From positions 1 to 64,000 of the forward strand of contig CAIRYQ010000010.1 in assembly GCA_903882875.1 (NCBI GenBank): a DNA stretch of 64,000 bases. The letters are read 5' to 3'. This document shows, in pieces, positions 1 through 8,559 of the stretch. Position 1 is the stretch's first letter. Each line of letters starts with the position of its first letter. The notes under the pieces are model-generated. The model did no database searches and was not told the DNA's origin. It saw only the letters and a program-made list of their open reading frames with translations. The stretch is from an uncultured Spartobacteria bacterium. Its GTDB lineage: Bacteria; Verrucomicrobiota; Verrucomicrobiia; Chthoniobacterales; Chthoniobacteraceae. The position numbers and the translations under genes are program-made.

Positions 1-149
1 GAATCCTCTGCTCGAACGCTACGCGATCTCACCCGTCGTTGAAGTTCCATGCGTTCGGTATCAGTAAGAATCAATGGTTGAATGGCCATTCGCCAATCTT
101 ATCTCATGTGTGGCCGAAGTCAATGTTACGTTGCACTAGGAACACGCCC

Positions 150-1037
150 GTGAACAAATTCACACCAATCTTCCTCACCGCCCTACTACTACCGCTGACT
201 GTCCTGCACGCTGCCGACGGACCGGCTGGCAAATCTTACGTTTACAAATATTCCGCGGGACAACCCCGCAAGATGGAAATCTATTTCCCGCCGAATCATG
301 ATCCGGCCAAAGCCAAAGTGCCGGGCATGATCCTCTTCCACGGCGGTGCCTGGCTTGCTGGTTCGCTGGACGAATTCCGTGACACCTGCGCCTACTTCGC
401 CAGCCGTGGTCTGGTCTGCGCCACTGCCGATTACCAGATGCTGAAGATGAGCAGGGCGGAGGCCGGCAAGCTGCCCCCCGGAGAGACGCACAAGCGGGTG
501 TGTGTCATCGATGCAAAGAGCGCCATCCGCTGGTTCAAGCAACACGCCGCTGAGCTTGGCGTGGATCCCACCCGCATCATCACCGGCGGTTCTAGCGCGG
601 GGGGCCATATCAGTGCTCTCGCCACCATGAATCAGGAACTGAGCGATCCCGCCGACCCCAAGGACATTGATACTGACGTCGTCGCCTATCTCTGGATCAA
701 CCCCGCGTTTAATGGCAACGACTCAAAAGCACCGGAGATTGACCTCATGCACCACCTGAAGGCCGAGCTTCCACCCACCGCCGTCTTCTTCGGCGAGTTG
801 GACGGATATAAGAAAAATTGGAACGAGGCCCAAGCGAAGTGGAAATCTCTTGGCACGAAGACCATCGAGTTGCAGATCGCTCCTGGCCAGGACCATGGCT
901 TCTGCAGCCACTACCCCGACTGGAATATCGCCACCACGATTGCCATGGACAGGTTTCTCGTGAAGCACGGCCTCCTCTCCGGCGAACCGACCCTGAAAAT
1001 GCCGGACAGCGGCGTGCATTACGTTCCCGCCCCCTGA
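150..1037 (+). CDS. Exported alpha/beta-hydrolase (acetyl-esterase/lipase-like)
   Basis: A 295-residue secreted esterase-like protein. The GTG at 150 was chosen because AGGA (138-141) lies 8 nt upstream and the product then begins with a clean signal peptide ending in LHAAD; an upstream in-frame ATG at 39 would add a long non-signal extension. The mature protein has an HGG oxyanion motif (residues 64-66), a GGSSAGG nucleophile elbow (Ser149) and a DHGF segment near the C-terminus that supplies the likely catalytic His. This is the pattern of the hormone-sensitive-lipase/acetyl-esterase group. It heads a long same-strand run of exported hydrolases, so removal of acyl groups from a polysaccharide is a reasonable but unproven role. 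The substrate cannot be read from sequence. Confidence 0.8.
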   Translation: MNKFTPIFLTALLLPLTVLHAADGPAGKSYVYKYSAGQPRKMEIYFPPNHDPAKAKVPGMILFHGGAWLAGSLDEFRDTCAYFASRGLVCATADYQMLKMSRAEAGKLPPGETHKRVCVIDAKSAIRWFKQHAAELGVDPTRIITGGSSAGGHISALATMNQELSDPADPKDIDTDVVAYLWINPAFNGNDSKAPEIDLMHHLKAELPPTAVFFGELDGYKKNWNEAQAKWKSLGTKTIELQIAPGQDHGFCSHYPDWNIATTIAMDRFLVKHGLLSGEPTLKMPDSGVHYVPAP

Positions 1038-1074
1038 GACCCAGAAATTACTCAGCGCAACATTACATGCCGGC

Positions 1075-1125
1075 GCGGCAGATTCCTGCTGTCTTCCCGT
1101 GAATCTAAAACCTGTGCCGATGAAA
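1075..1125 (+). repeat. Leader repeat, copy 1 (5' region plus start codon)
   Basis: The 51 bases ending just after the start codon at 1120 match, without gaps, the bases at 2314-2364 in front of the next gene (about 41 of 51 identical by eye). The copy contains AGATTC at about 1080-1085 and GAATCT at 1101-1106, an inverted repeat able to form a hairpin just upstream of the ATG. The similarity continues into the signal-peptide codons, where CTCACCGCCCTGCTGCT occurs in both genes. Confidence 0.7.
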
Positions 1126-2037
1126 GTCGCTTTCTCCATACTCACCGCCCTGCTGCTGTTCCCTCTGGCCGCGCTGCATGCTGCCGATGTGCCAAAGCCT
1201 GCGGGAAGCGATGCGGTTGCCAAACCGGTGACGTCCTCACGCTCGGGATTGCTACTGCAGCCCCCCGTGGATATATCCCACTTCACGCAGGAGGATTTTA
1301 CCGCATTCAGTGCGACTGTCGGGCCGGAGAAAATACGCAAGACCTGGACTTCTCCGGTCACTGCCCTGCCGCCTCACCCGCGCAAGGATGTGCGTGGCCT
1401 GACCGAAGACGAGGTCAAAGAATACATGGTGCGAGTGTGCCGCCTCTTCGATCAAGGGGCCTCCATTCCGGTTTCGGATGTTGGATTAATCAGCACCCAG
1501 GAAGATGTGGTCCGCCAACCCATGTTCAATCATGTGGCGGTTTTCTCCAATGCGGCAGCCCATATTTATCTGCTCGTGCAAAGGCAGGCTGATGGCAAGC
1601 AATGGGCATATTTCTCCATCGTGCAAGACCGGACCACGGAGCCGCCCGTCGATTACTACGCCCGGATCAAAGGCACGGAGGTAGAGTTCAAAGGGACGAA
1701 CTGTTATCGATGCCATTCCTCGGGTCCGCTGGCCATCCATCCGGCCCGCGCGGATCTTGTGAGTGATGCGGCGCTCGCCGTGGCCATCAGCAAGGACATC
1801 GTCGATCAGCCGCTATCGCGTTTTCATTTCCCTGAGAACGACCCGCCGCCGGATTATGGAAAACCCCTCGTGCTGAAAGCGTGCGTGAAGTGCCACGATA
1901 CCGATGGGGATCGCGCTCCGCTGTTCAAAGTCCATTCGCATCCCATTCGTGTGCTGGTTGACTTCGGTTACATGCCTCCGAATCATCACCTGACCCCGGC
2001 AGAGTTGGCAGAACTGAAATCGTGGCTCGATCACTGA
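1120..2037 (+). CDS. Exported dihaem cytochrome c-like protein
   Basis: A 305-residue protein. The ATG at 1120 is preferred over the GTG at 1099 because it gives a standard signal peptide ending LHAAD. The mature protein carries two CxxCH haem-attachment motifs, CYRCH (residues 195-199) and CVKCH (255-259). The second is followed by a typical monohaem-domain ending with a methionine in a GYMPP context, a plausible axial ligand. The region between residues 60 and 190 is not recognised. A periplasmic electron-transfer role beside secreted hydrolases is inferred. A repeated leader overlaps its start. Confidence 0.75.
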   Translation: MKVAFSILTALLLFPLAALHAADVPKPAGSDAVAKPVTSSRSGLLLQPPVDISHFTQEDFTAFSATVGPEKIRKTWTSPVTALPPHPRKDVRGLTEDEVKEYMVRVCRLFDQGASIPVSDVGLISTQEDVVRQPMFNHVAVFSNAAAHIYLLVQRQADGKQWAYFSIVQDRTTEPPVDYYARIKGTEVEFKGTNCYRCHSSGPLAIHPARADLVSDAALAVAISKDIVDQPLSRFHFPENDPPPDYGKPLVLKACVKCHDTDGDRAPLFKVHSHPIRVLVDFGYMPPNHHLTPAELAELKSWLDH

Positions 2038-2313
2038 TCCGGCGAGGAAACGAACGATGAACAGCGACACGACCATTTCCCTGCGCAGCGTCGGCTTGCT
2101 CTTCGGGGTGGCGTTTGCTGTTTGATGAAATCCGCGGGTTCAATCGTGCCGCCGGGATACTTGTCGATCGATCCATATTCCGCACATCTCACATCCACCT
2201 GTGTTTGCACCACCCCCTGCACTCGGCCGCTGACCGCAGCTGCACCGGATAAATCGACTCCGCCCGCTGAATCACGACACCTACCGCATTTGGCTCCCTA
2301 AGCATCGGCTCCT
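2038..2313 (+). other. Intergenic region without a convincing gene
   Basis: Between the dihaem cytochrome and the first beta-helix gene. Only very short reading frames are present: a 22-codon frame at 2057 whose C-terminal half is hydrophobic and signal-like, and a 58-codon frame at 2124. Neither has a recognisable domain. The 3' edge merges into leader repeat copy 2. CATCGGC (2303-2309) is complementary to GCCGATG (2355-2361), which includes the start codon of the next gene. Confidence 0.5.
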
Positions 2314-2364
2314 GCGGCAGATTCATCACGTCTTTACGCGAATCTGAAATCTGCGCCGATGAAA
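2314..2364 (+). repeat. Leader repeat, copy 2, with possible start-codon hairpin
   Basis: Ungapped second copy of the leader at 1075-1125. It has the AGATTC/GAATCT inverted repeat and also GCAGATT paired with AATCTGC. In addition CATCGGC (2303-2309) can pair with GCCGATG (2355-2361), which would place the start codon at 2359 inside a stem. No run of T follows, so this is not a terminator. Control of translation by folding is an inference. Confidence 0.6.
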
Positions 2365-4767
2365 CACCCACTCACCCTCCTCACCGCCCTGCTGCTGGCA
2401 CCACTTGCCGCACTCGACGCTGCTGAGTTCTACATCGCGCCAAACGGGAACGACACAAATTCCGGCTCCAAGGAACAGCCATTTGCCACTTTGGATCGAG
2501 CGCGGGATGTCGTCCGGGAACTGAACGCGGCGAAGAAATATCCCGCCGAGGGCGTCACCGTGTGGCTGCAAGGCGGCGTGTATTTGCGCGCGCGGTCCTT
2601 TGATCTTGATGAGCGCGATTCCGGCCAACCGGGTGCGCCGGTTGCTTATGCGGCGAGTCCGGGCGAGACCGTGCGGTTCGTCGGCGGGCGGACGATTCCG
2701 GCGTCGGCGTTTCATCCGGTGACGGATCGCGCGTTTCTGGATCGTGTGGTGAGTCATGCGGCGCGGCGGCATTTGTTGCAGGCGGATTTGAAGGCGCTGG
2801 GCATCACCGATTACGGCGAGTTGCAGCCGATGCATGCGTTGGATTTCGGTTCGCGGACTCATTACCTGCCCTCGCCGATGGAACTCTTCATTGATGGCAA
2901 AGCTGCGACGCTAGCGCGCTGGCCGAATCGCAATGATCAGACGCCTATGCTCGGCCTCGTTGAGAGTGCCATCCAGAACATCGAGCACGACGAGAAGGGC
3001 GGCGCGACGCAGTATTCCTCGATCACGTTCAAGGACGTGCCGACCAAATCCTGGGGCACGGATGGCGATGGCGATTATCCGGCCCTGTTTCCACAGCAGG
3101 CCATCGCGCACATGAGCGAGTGGGGCGCACTGGATGATGCGTATGTCGTCGGCGGACTCGTCCGCGCTTACGCGAACACGCGCCGCAAGATTGCGTCGGT
3201 GGATGCAAAGAAAGGCACCATCACTTTCGCCACGCCAGTCAAGGTCTGGCCGACTTACAAGGACATGGCGAAGTGGTTCTACTTTTCCAATCTGCCCGAG
3301 GAACTCGATGTGCCCGGCGAATACTATCTGGATCGCAAGACCGGTGTGCTCACGCTCTACCCGCCCGTCGGCTTCAATGACCAAAGCGAGGTCGTCGTCT
3401 CGATGCTCAATGACGTGCTGGTGGCGATGGAAGGCTGCTCGCATGTGCGGCTGCGCGGCCTCACGCTGGAAGCCACGCGCACGAGCGGTGTCTATATCGA
3501 GCGTGGCGAGGACTGTGTGCTTGAGCATTGCACGATTCGCAATGTCGGCATCGTCGGCGTGCAGATCGGCTTCGGCTGGGACGCGGGACTTGCGGGCGAA
3601 TGGGAAGCTGCATCGCCCGTCGGTGCCACCGCGCCGCCGGAGGTGCTGGCGGCGGGACCGGGCAAGCCATTGCCACGGTTGCCGGGTTCGTATCGGCATG
3701 TGCTCTGCACGGGAATGGAGCGGTTGCCTTCGCAAAATCGGCTGCCCGGTGCGACGGCGCTCGACCGTCAAGGCGGCCGCCACAACGGGCTCGATGGTTG
3801 CACGATTTACGACACCGGCATCGGCGGCGTGCTGCTCGGCGGCGGTGATCGCAAGACACTCACGCCGGCGGAAAACTTCGTGCGCAACTGCGACATCTAC
3901 CGCACTGACCGCCGCGTTCACATGTATGCGGAGTCGCTCGTCGTGGATGGCTGCGGCAATGTCGCCGAGGGCAATTATCTCCACGATAACTACGGCGGAC
4001 TGCTCTACTTCCTCGGCAACGATCACCTCATTCAATACAACGAAATCGCGCGCGGGCTCACGGCATCGAAGGACGGCGGAGTCGTCGAAACGCGGCAGAA
4101 TCCGAGCATGTTGGGAAACCGGATCCGCTTCAATTATTTCCACGACAACGAACGCGGCAGCCCGGATCACAACGCGGGCAACTGCACCATCTACCTCGAT
4201 AACAGCACCCACGGCGTCGAGGTTTTCGGCAACGTGTTTTATCGCAACATCGGCCGCACGGTGAAGCCATGGAGCCGCGCGATCCTCGGCATCACCGAGG
4301 GCCACAATCATGTGATCGCGAACAATCTCTTCATAGATAACCCCGGCGTGAAAACGAAGGACGGAGCTGATTTCGAAAAGACGCGGAAGACCTATCTCAG
4401 CAATGTCACCATGCTGACCAAGGATGTGGACGTGACCGCGCCGCCTTACTCCACGAGGTATCCCGAGTTCTATGCAACCTATCTCGGCGTCGCCGTGAAC
4501 AACGACCCCGACACGCCGCTCTACAACCGCGTCTTCAACAACGTTCTCATCGGCAACAACGAAGGTGTCGGCCCGTCGCGTTATCCCGACAAAGACTACC
4601 GGCATCACAACATCGAGATCGATACCGACCCCGGCTTTGTGGACGAGGCCGCAGGCAACTTCGCACTGAAGTCCGACTCGCGCGTGTTCAAGGAAATCCC
4701 CGGCTTTGAACCGATCCCGTTTGAGAAGATGCAACGCGCGAAAGCCGTTCTACAAACCCGACCATGA
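2359..4767 (+). CDS. Secreted right-handed beta-helix protein (GH141/GH120-like)
   Basis: An 802-residue protein with a signal peptide of the shared cluster type. The mature start has the signature of carbohydrate-active beta-helix proteins: FYIAPNGNDTNSGS, then PFATLDRARDVVRE, then a glycine-rich stretch where the backbone enters the helix. A segment reading ELDVPGEYYLDRKTGVLTLYPP-like (near residues 315-336) is shared with the next gene and is typical of this family. From about residue 350 to 740 there are repeated Asn/Gly/His-rich helix turns. The family contains glycosidases of several GH classes as well as epimerases and lyases, so the exact activity is uncertain. The stop overlaps the next start (ATGA). 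Confidence 0.75.
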   Translation: MKHPLTLLTALLLAPLAALDAAEFYIAPNGNDTNSGSKEQPFATLDRARDVVRELNAAKKYPAEGVTVWLQGGVYLRARSFDLDERDSGQPGAPVAYAASPGETVRFVGGRTIPASAFHPVTDRAFLDRVVSHAARRHLLQADLKALGITDYGELQPMHALDFGSRTHYLPSPMELFIDGKAATLARWPNRNDQTPMLGLVESAIQNIEHDEKGGATQYSSITFKDVPTKSWGTDGDGDYPALFPQQAIAHMSEWGALDDAYVVGGLVRAYANTRRKIASVDAKKGTITFATPVKVWPTYKDMAKWFYFSNLPEELDVPGEYYLDRKTGVLTLYPPVGFNDQSEVVVSMLNDVLVAMEGCSHVRLRGLTLEATRTSGVYIERGEDCVLEHCTIRNVGIVGVQIGFGWDAGLAGEWEAASPVGATAPPEVLAAGPGKPLPRLPGSYRHVLCTGMERLPSQNRLPGATALDRQGGRHNGLDGCTIYDTGIGGVLLGGGDRKTLTPAENFVRNCDIYRTDRRVHMYAESLVVDGCGNVAEGNYLHDNYGGLLYFLGNDHLIQYNEIARGLTASKDGGVVETRQNPSMLGNRIRFNYFHDNERGSPDHNAGNCTIYLDNSTHGVEVFGNVFYRNIGRTVKPWSRAILGITEGHNHVIANNLFIDNPGVKTKDGADFEKTRKTYLSNVTMLTKDVDVTAPPYSTRYPEFYATYLGVAVNNDPDTPLYNRVFNNVLIGNNEGVGPSRYPDKDYRHHNIEIDTDPGFVDEAAGNFALKSDSRVFKEIPGFEPIPFEKMQRAKAVLQTRP

Positions 4768-7214
4768 AACATACATTCCCCCTCACCTTTATCGGCGCGA
4801 TAGTATTGGCGGCGTCAGCCAGTGCAGCAGAGATCCACGTTCGACCGGAAGGTCCGGTGCGCACCTTGGCGGAGGCGCAGCACGAAGCGCGCCTCTCCAA
4901 GGCAACGGTCGTGCTCCATGCCGGGACTTATCATCTGTCGGAGGCCCTCGTGTTCACCAGCGAGGATTCAGCAACCGAATACCGCTGCGCCGAAGGAGCG
5001 AAAGTCATCATCAGCGGCGGGGTTAGACTGGATTTGAAATGGGAACCGTTTCGCGACGGCATCTACCAAGCGAAGACAAAGCCGGGCCTGCGGATCGAAC
5101 AACTTTTCGTCAACGGCCAGTTGCAGCATCTGGCGCGCTATCCAAACTTCGATCCAACGGCGACAAAACCCAAGCGCTTCGGGGCGGGCGCAAACTCGGA
5201 GCCTGACGCGCCAAAATTCAACGGTTCCTCGGGCGATTCGACCTCGATGCAGGGTGTCGCTCGCTGGGCGGATCCGAAAGGTGGCTATCTTCACACCATG
5301 CAGGCAGCCCTGTGGGGAAGCATGCATTACCGAATCCTCGGCAGGAAGGCAGACGGCACGCTTGAGCTGGAAGGCGGATGGCAGCACAACCGCCCGGACA
5401 AAGGCCCGCACAAGGACTTCCGGTTCGTGGAGAATATCTTCGAGGAGTTGGATGCGCCGGGCGAATGGTTCCAGGACACCAAGACTAACATCCTCTATTT
5501 CTATCCGCCCAAGGATGTGGACTTACAAACTGCGACGCTCGAAAGCGTCCGGCTGCGGCACCTCGTTGAATTTGCCGGGACGAAAGACCGCCCTGTGAAA
5601 TCAGTCTCACTGCGTGGGATGACCTTTACGGCGGCGGCGCGCACCTTCATGGAGAACAAGGAATCGCTGCTGCGATCCGATTGGACGATCTATCGCGGCG
5701 GTGCGGTGTATGTGCGTGGCGCGGAGGATTGCTCCATCGAGAACTGCGACTTCGAGCAACTCGGTGGCAACGCCATTTTCATCAGCGGCTACAACCGCAA
5801 CGTCGCGGTGCGTGGCTGCTTGATTCGCGAGTGCGGAGCGAATGGCGTGGCCATCGTCGGCGAACCGAAGGCGGTGCGCAGTCCCATGTTCTCGTGGGGG
5901 CCGGGCAATCCATACAGCGGTGGCAAGCCGCAGCTCGAACCACAGGAGATTGACCGCACAGCGGGTCCGCTGACTGAGGATTATCCAGCGAAGTGTCTGG
6001 TTGAAGATTGTCTCATCACGCGCATCGGGCGGATCGAGAAGCAGTCGGCCTGTGTGGAAATCTCGATGGCGCAGGACATCACCGTGCGGCGCTGCTCAGC
6101 TTACGACGTGCCGCGCGCAGGGATCAATATCGGCGATGGCTGCTGGGGCGGGCACGTTATCGAGTTCTGCGATGTCTTCGACACCGTGCTCGAAACCGGT
6201 GACCACGGCAGCTTCAATTCCTGGGGCCGCGACCGCTATTGGGGTGCCACGGGACGAATCTCGAAGCTGATCAATGAGGTCGTGCCTATCGCCGAATTTG
6301 CCTTCGCAGACGCGATGAAGCCGAACATCCTGCGCAACAACCGCTGGCGCTGTGACTATGGCTTCGATGTCGATCTCGACGACGGCTCCACGAACTACGA
6401 GATCACGAACAACCTCATGCTCGGACGCGGCCTGAAACTGCGCGAAGGCTTCCGCCGCATCGTGACGAACAACATCATCGTCAACAACACGCTGCATCCC
6501 CACTGCTGGTTTCCAGGCAGCGAAGATGTTTTCACCCGGAATATCGTGATGCGGCCTTACTCACCCGCTGCCATGCAGACCGACCTGTGGGGTAAGGCGG
6601 AAGATCGAAACAAGTGGGGCAAGGAAGTTGATCGCAACCTGTTCACGACTTCGGAGGCCGACCGCACCAAATTCGCGGCCAACGGATGCGACGCCCATTC
6701 GCTCGTCGGCGACCCGATGTTTGTTGATCCGACAAAGGGCAACTATCACGTCAAAGAAGACTCACCAGCACTGCGATTGGGCTTCAAGAACTTCGATATG
6801 GATCATTTCGGCGTGACCTCGCCGCGCCTGAAACGCATCGCGCGCGTGCCCGATTTTCCACAGGTCGAAAAGCCGCAGGCTTCGGTGGCAGACGCGAAGA
6901 AGCTCCGCGACTGGCAGGGTGCGAAACTGCGCGAACTCGGGGAGATGGAATTCTCCGCGCTCCAAATTTCCGAAAGCGACAAAGGCGTGATCCTCGCCGA
7001 GTGCCCTGCGGACAGCGCCGCCTACAAGATGGGCCTTCGTGCGGGAGACTTTGTGCAAAGCGTGGACGATCGCGTGGTGCGAAACGTCGAGGAATTCCTC
7101 GGAGCGGCGGGACGACTCACTTCCGACAAGGATACGAAGATCTCACTCCGACGAGCGCGACAGGAAATGGCCGTCGAGATGCGAGCGAATGGCAAAGAGC
7201 CGGAGAAGCCATGA
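4764..7214 (+). CDS. Secreted beta-helix protein with C-terminal PDZ domain
   Basis: An 816-residue protein that starts inside the stop of the upstream beta-helix gene (ATGA), so the two are translationally coupled. Signal peptide, then a beta-helix enzyme-like body with the same ELDAPGEWF...YFYPP signature as its neighbour. After a linker, residues from about 738 to 803 form a PDZ-like domain (GVILAECPADSAAYKMGLRAGDFVQSV is its core, followed by a VEEF helix and a final strand). A PDZ module on a beta-helix carbohydrate enzyme is unusual. It may anchor the enzyme to a protein tail or help assemble it in the periplasm. The substrate is unknown. Confidence 0.75.
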   Translation: MKHTFPLTFIGAIVLAASASAAEIHVRPEGPVRTLAEAQHEARLSKATVVLHAGTYHLSEALVFTSEDSATEYRCAEGAKVIISGGVRLDLKWEPFRDGIYQAKTKPGLRIEQLFVNGQLQHLARYPNFDPTATKPKRFGAGANSEPDAPKFNGSSGDSTSMQGVARWADPKGGYLHTMQAALWGSMHYRILGRKADGTLELEGGWQHNRPDKGPHKDFRFVENIFEELDAPGEWFQDTKTNILYFYPPKDVDLQTATLESVRLRHLVEFAGTKDRPVKSVSLRGMTFTAAARTFMENKESLLRSDWTIYRGGAVYVRGAEDCSIENCDFEQLGGNAIFISGYNRNVAVRGCLIRECGANGVAIVGEPKAVRSPMFSWGPGNPYSGGKPQLEPQEIDRTAGPLTEDYPAKCLVEDCLITRIGRIEKQSACVEISMAQDITVRRCSAYDVPRAGINIGDGCWGGHVIEFCDVFDTVLETGDHGSFNSWGRDRYWGATGRISKLINEVVPIAEFAFADAMKPNILRNNRWRCDYGFDVDLDDGSTNYEITNNLMLGRGLKLREGFRRIVTNNIIVNNTLHPHCWFPGSEDVFTRNIVMRPYSPAAMQTDLWGKAEDRNKWGKEVDRNLFTTSEADRTKFAANGCDAHSLVGDPMFVDPTKGNYHVKEDSPALRLGFKNFDMDHFGVTSPRLKRIARVPDFPQVEKPQASVADAKKLRDWQGAKLRELGEMEFSALQISESDKGVILAECPADSAAYKMGLRAGDFVQSVDDRVVRNVEEFLGAAGRLTSDKDTKISLRRARQEMAVEMRANGKEPEKP

Positions 7215-7248
7215 CAAAGCCGCTAAAACACAATTCACAAAACCGAAC

Positions 7249-8559
7249 ATGAAACATATTCTCACCCTCCTCGCCGCCCTGCTGCTCGCGCCTCTGGCCG
7301 CGCTGCACGCGGCGGATACGCCCGATCCTTTTGCCAAATATCTCGATGGCAAGGCCCCAGCGATCACGCGCGAAATTGCGCCAGTGCCTGACGACATCAC
7401 CGTGCGGCGTGTGTTGTTCCGCATCCGTGACAAAAACGAAGCGTATGCCGTCATCCCCACACCGAAGATGCCGGGCAAGCATCCGGGCATTTTGGTTTTG
7501 CACGGATCGGGCGGCAATGCGGAGGAAGAGAAGGCGATGGCTTGGGCGCAGCGCGGCTATGTCGCCGTCGCGCCGGACATGCCGGGGCTCTACAGCCCGC
7601 TCACGCATGGTGATCTGCCGATGAGCAAAGGCTACGCCGATGGCCGCTACACGATGCAGCCGGACACGACGAAGAGCGTCATCTTCGACGGCATGCTCGC
7701 TGCGATGAAAGCGCTCGATCTCCTGCGTGCACAGCCCGACGTGGACATGGCGAACATTGGCGTCTGCGGCGTTTCGTGGGGCGGCACGATGACGACGATG
7801 GTCTGCGGACTTGCGGGCGACAAAGTGAAGGCGGGCTTTGCCATCTACGGCTGCGGCTTCTTCGACAAAGGCGGCTGGCTTGGCGGCAAACCCTCGCCCA
7901 CAGCCAAGCCCGGCAGCCTTTCTGTGAACATGACCGCAGAAGAACGCGAGCGCTGGCTGCGCGATCTCGACCCCGGACGTCGCGCGCCAAACATGAAGGC
8001 CGCGTTTTTCCACGCCGCCGCCGCGAATGATTTCTTCGGCTGGCCCGACGCCGTGCAGGCCACGCTCGACGCGATCCCCGGCGAGAAGAACCATCTCTAC
8101 TCGCCGAACAGCAACCACAAGATTCTCGTCCCCGGCGGCACCGGCTTTGAAGGCATCAAGCAAGCGCCCGGCGCACCGCAACTCATCGGCAGTCGCGCGA
8201 ACTGGCTCGCGATGGAGGTTCCTTACTTTGACTATTACCTCAAAGGCATCGGCAAACCGTTCCCGAAGGTCAGCATGGAGAAGAGCAGCGACGCGCACCT
8301 CGCCCACTTCAGCGTCACCGCGCCGCACGCGCTGACAAAGACCGAAGTCTATTGGGCGAAAGCCTATCCCGCCGGAGCGGAGAACGATCCCGAACAACTG
8401 CGCAAAGCCGAACTAAAACGCGAATGGATCGCCACGCCCGCGACGAAAACCGGCGAAACGTATGAAGCAAAGCTGCCGCCCGAAGCCGTCGTGTGGTTCG
8501 CGCTCGTCTCGGATGACCGGCCCGTGACGGTGTCGAGCAATCTCATTCACATTCCATGA
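7249..8559 (+). CDS. Exported dienelactone-hydrolase-like alpha/beta-hydrolase
   Basis: A 436-residue protein. The ATG at 7249 gives a textbook signal peptide; longer in-frame starts run back into the upstream gene. The region just before the start (TTCACAAAACCGAAC then ATGAAACATA) closely resembles the region before the gene at 4764. The fold core has LHGSGG for the oxyanion hole and the nucleophile elbow GVSWGG. An Asp in the NDFFGWPDAV region and the His in NHKI are candidate triad members. The C-terminal ~110 residues form a beta-rich domain seen in PhoPQ-type or acetyl-xylan-esterase-like hydrolases. Probably an exported ester hydrolase acting with its neighbours. Confidence 0.78.
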   Translation: MKHILTLLAALLLAPLAALHAADTPDPFAKYLDGKAPAITREIAPVPDDITVRRVLFRIRDKNEAYAVIPTPKMPGKHPGILVLHGSGGNAEEEKAMAWAQRGYVAVAPDMPGLYSPLTHGDLPMSKGYADGRYTMQPDTTKSVIFDGMLAAMKALDLLRAQPDVDMANIGVCGVSWGGTMTTMVCGLAGDKVKAGFAIYGCGFFDKGGWLGGKPSPTAKPGSLSVNMTAEERERWLRDLDPGRRAPNMKAAFFHAAAANDFFGWPDAVQATLDAIPGEKNHLYSPNSNHKILVPGGTGFEGIKQAPGAPQLIGSRANWLAMEVPYFDYYLKGIGKPFPKVSMEKSSDAHLAHFSVTAPHALTKTEVYWAKAYPAGAENDPEQLRKAELKREWIATPATKTGETYEAKLPPEAVVWFALVSDDRPVTVSSNLIHIP

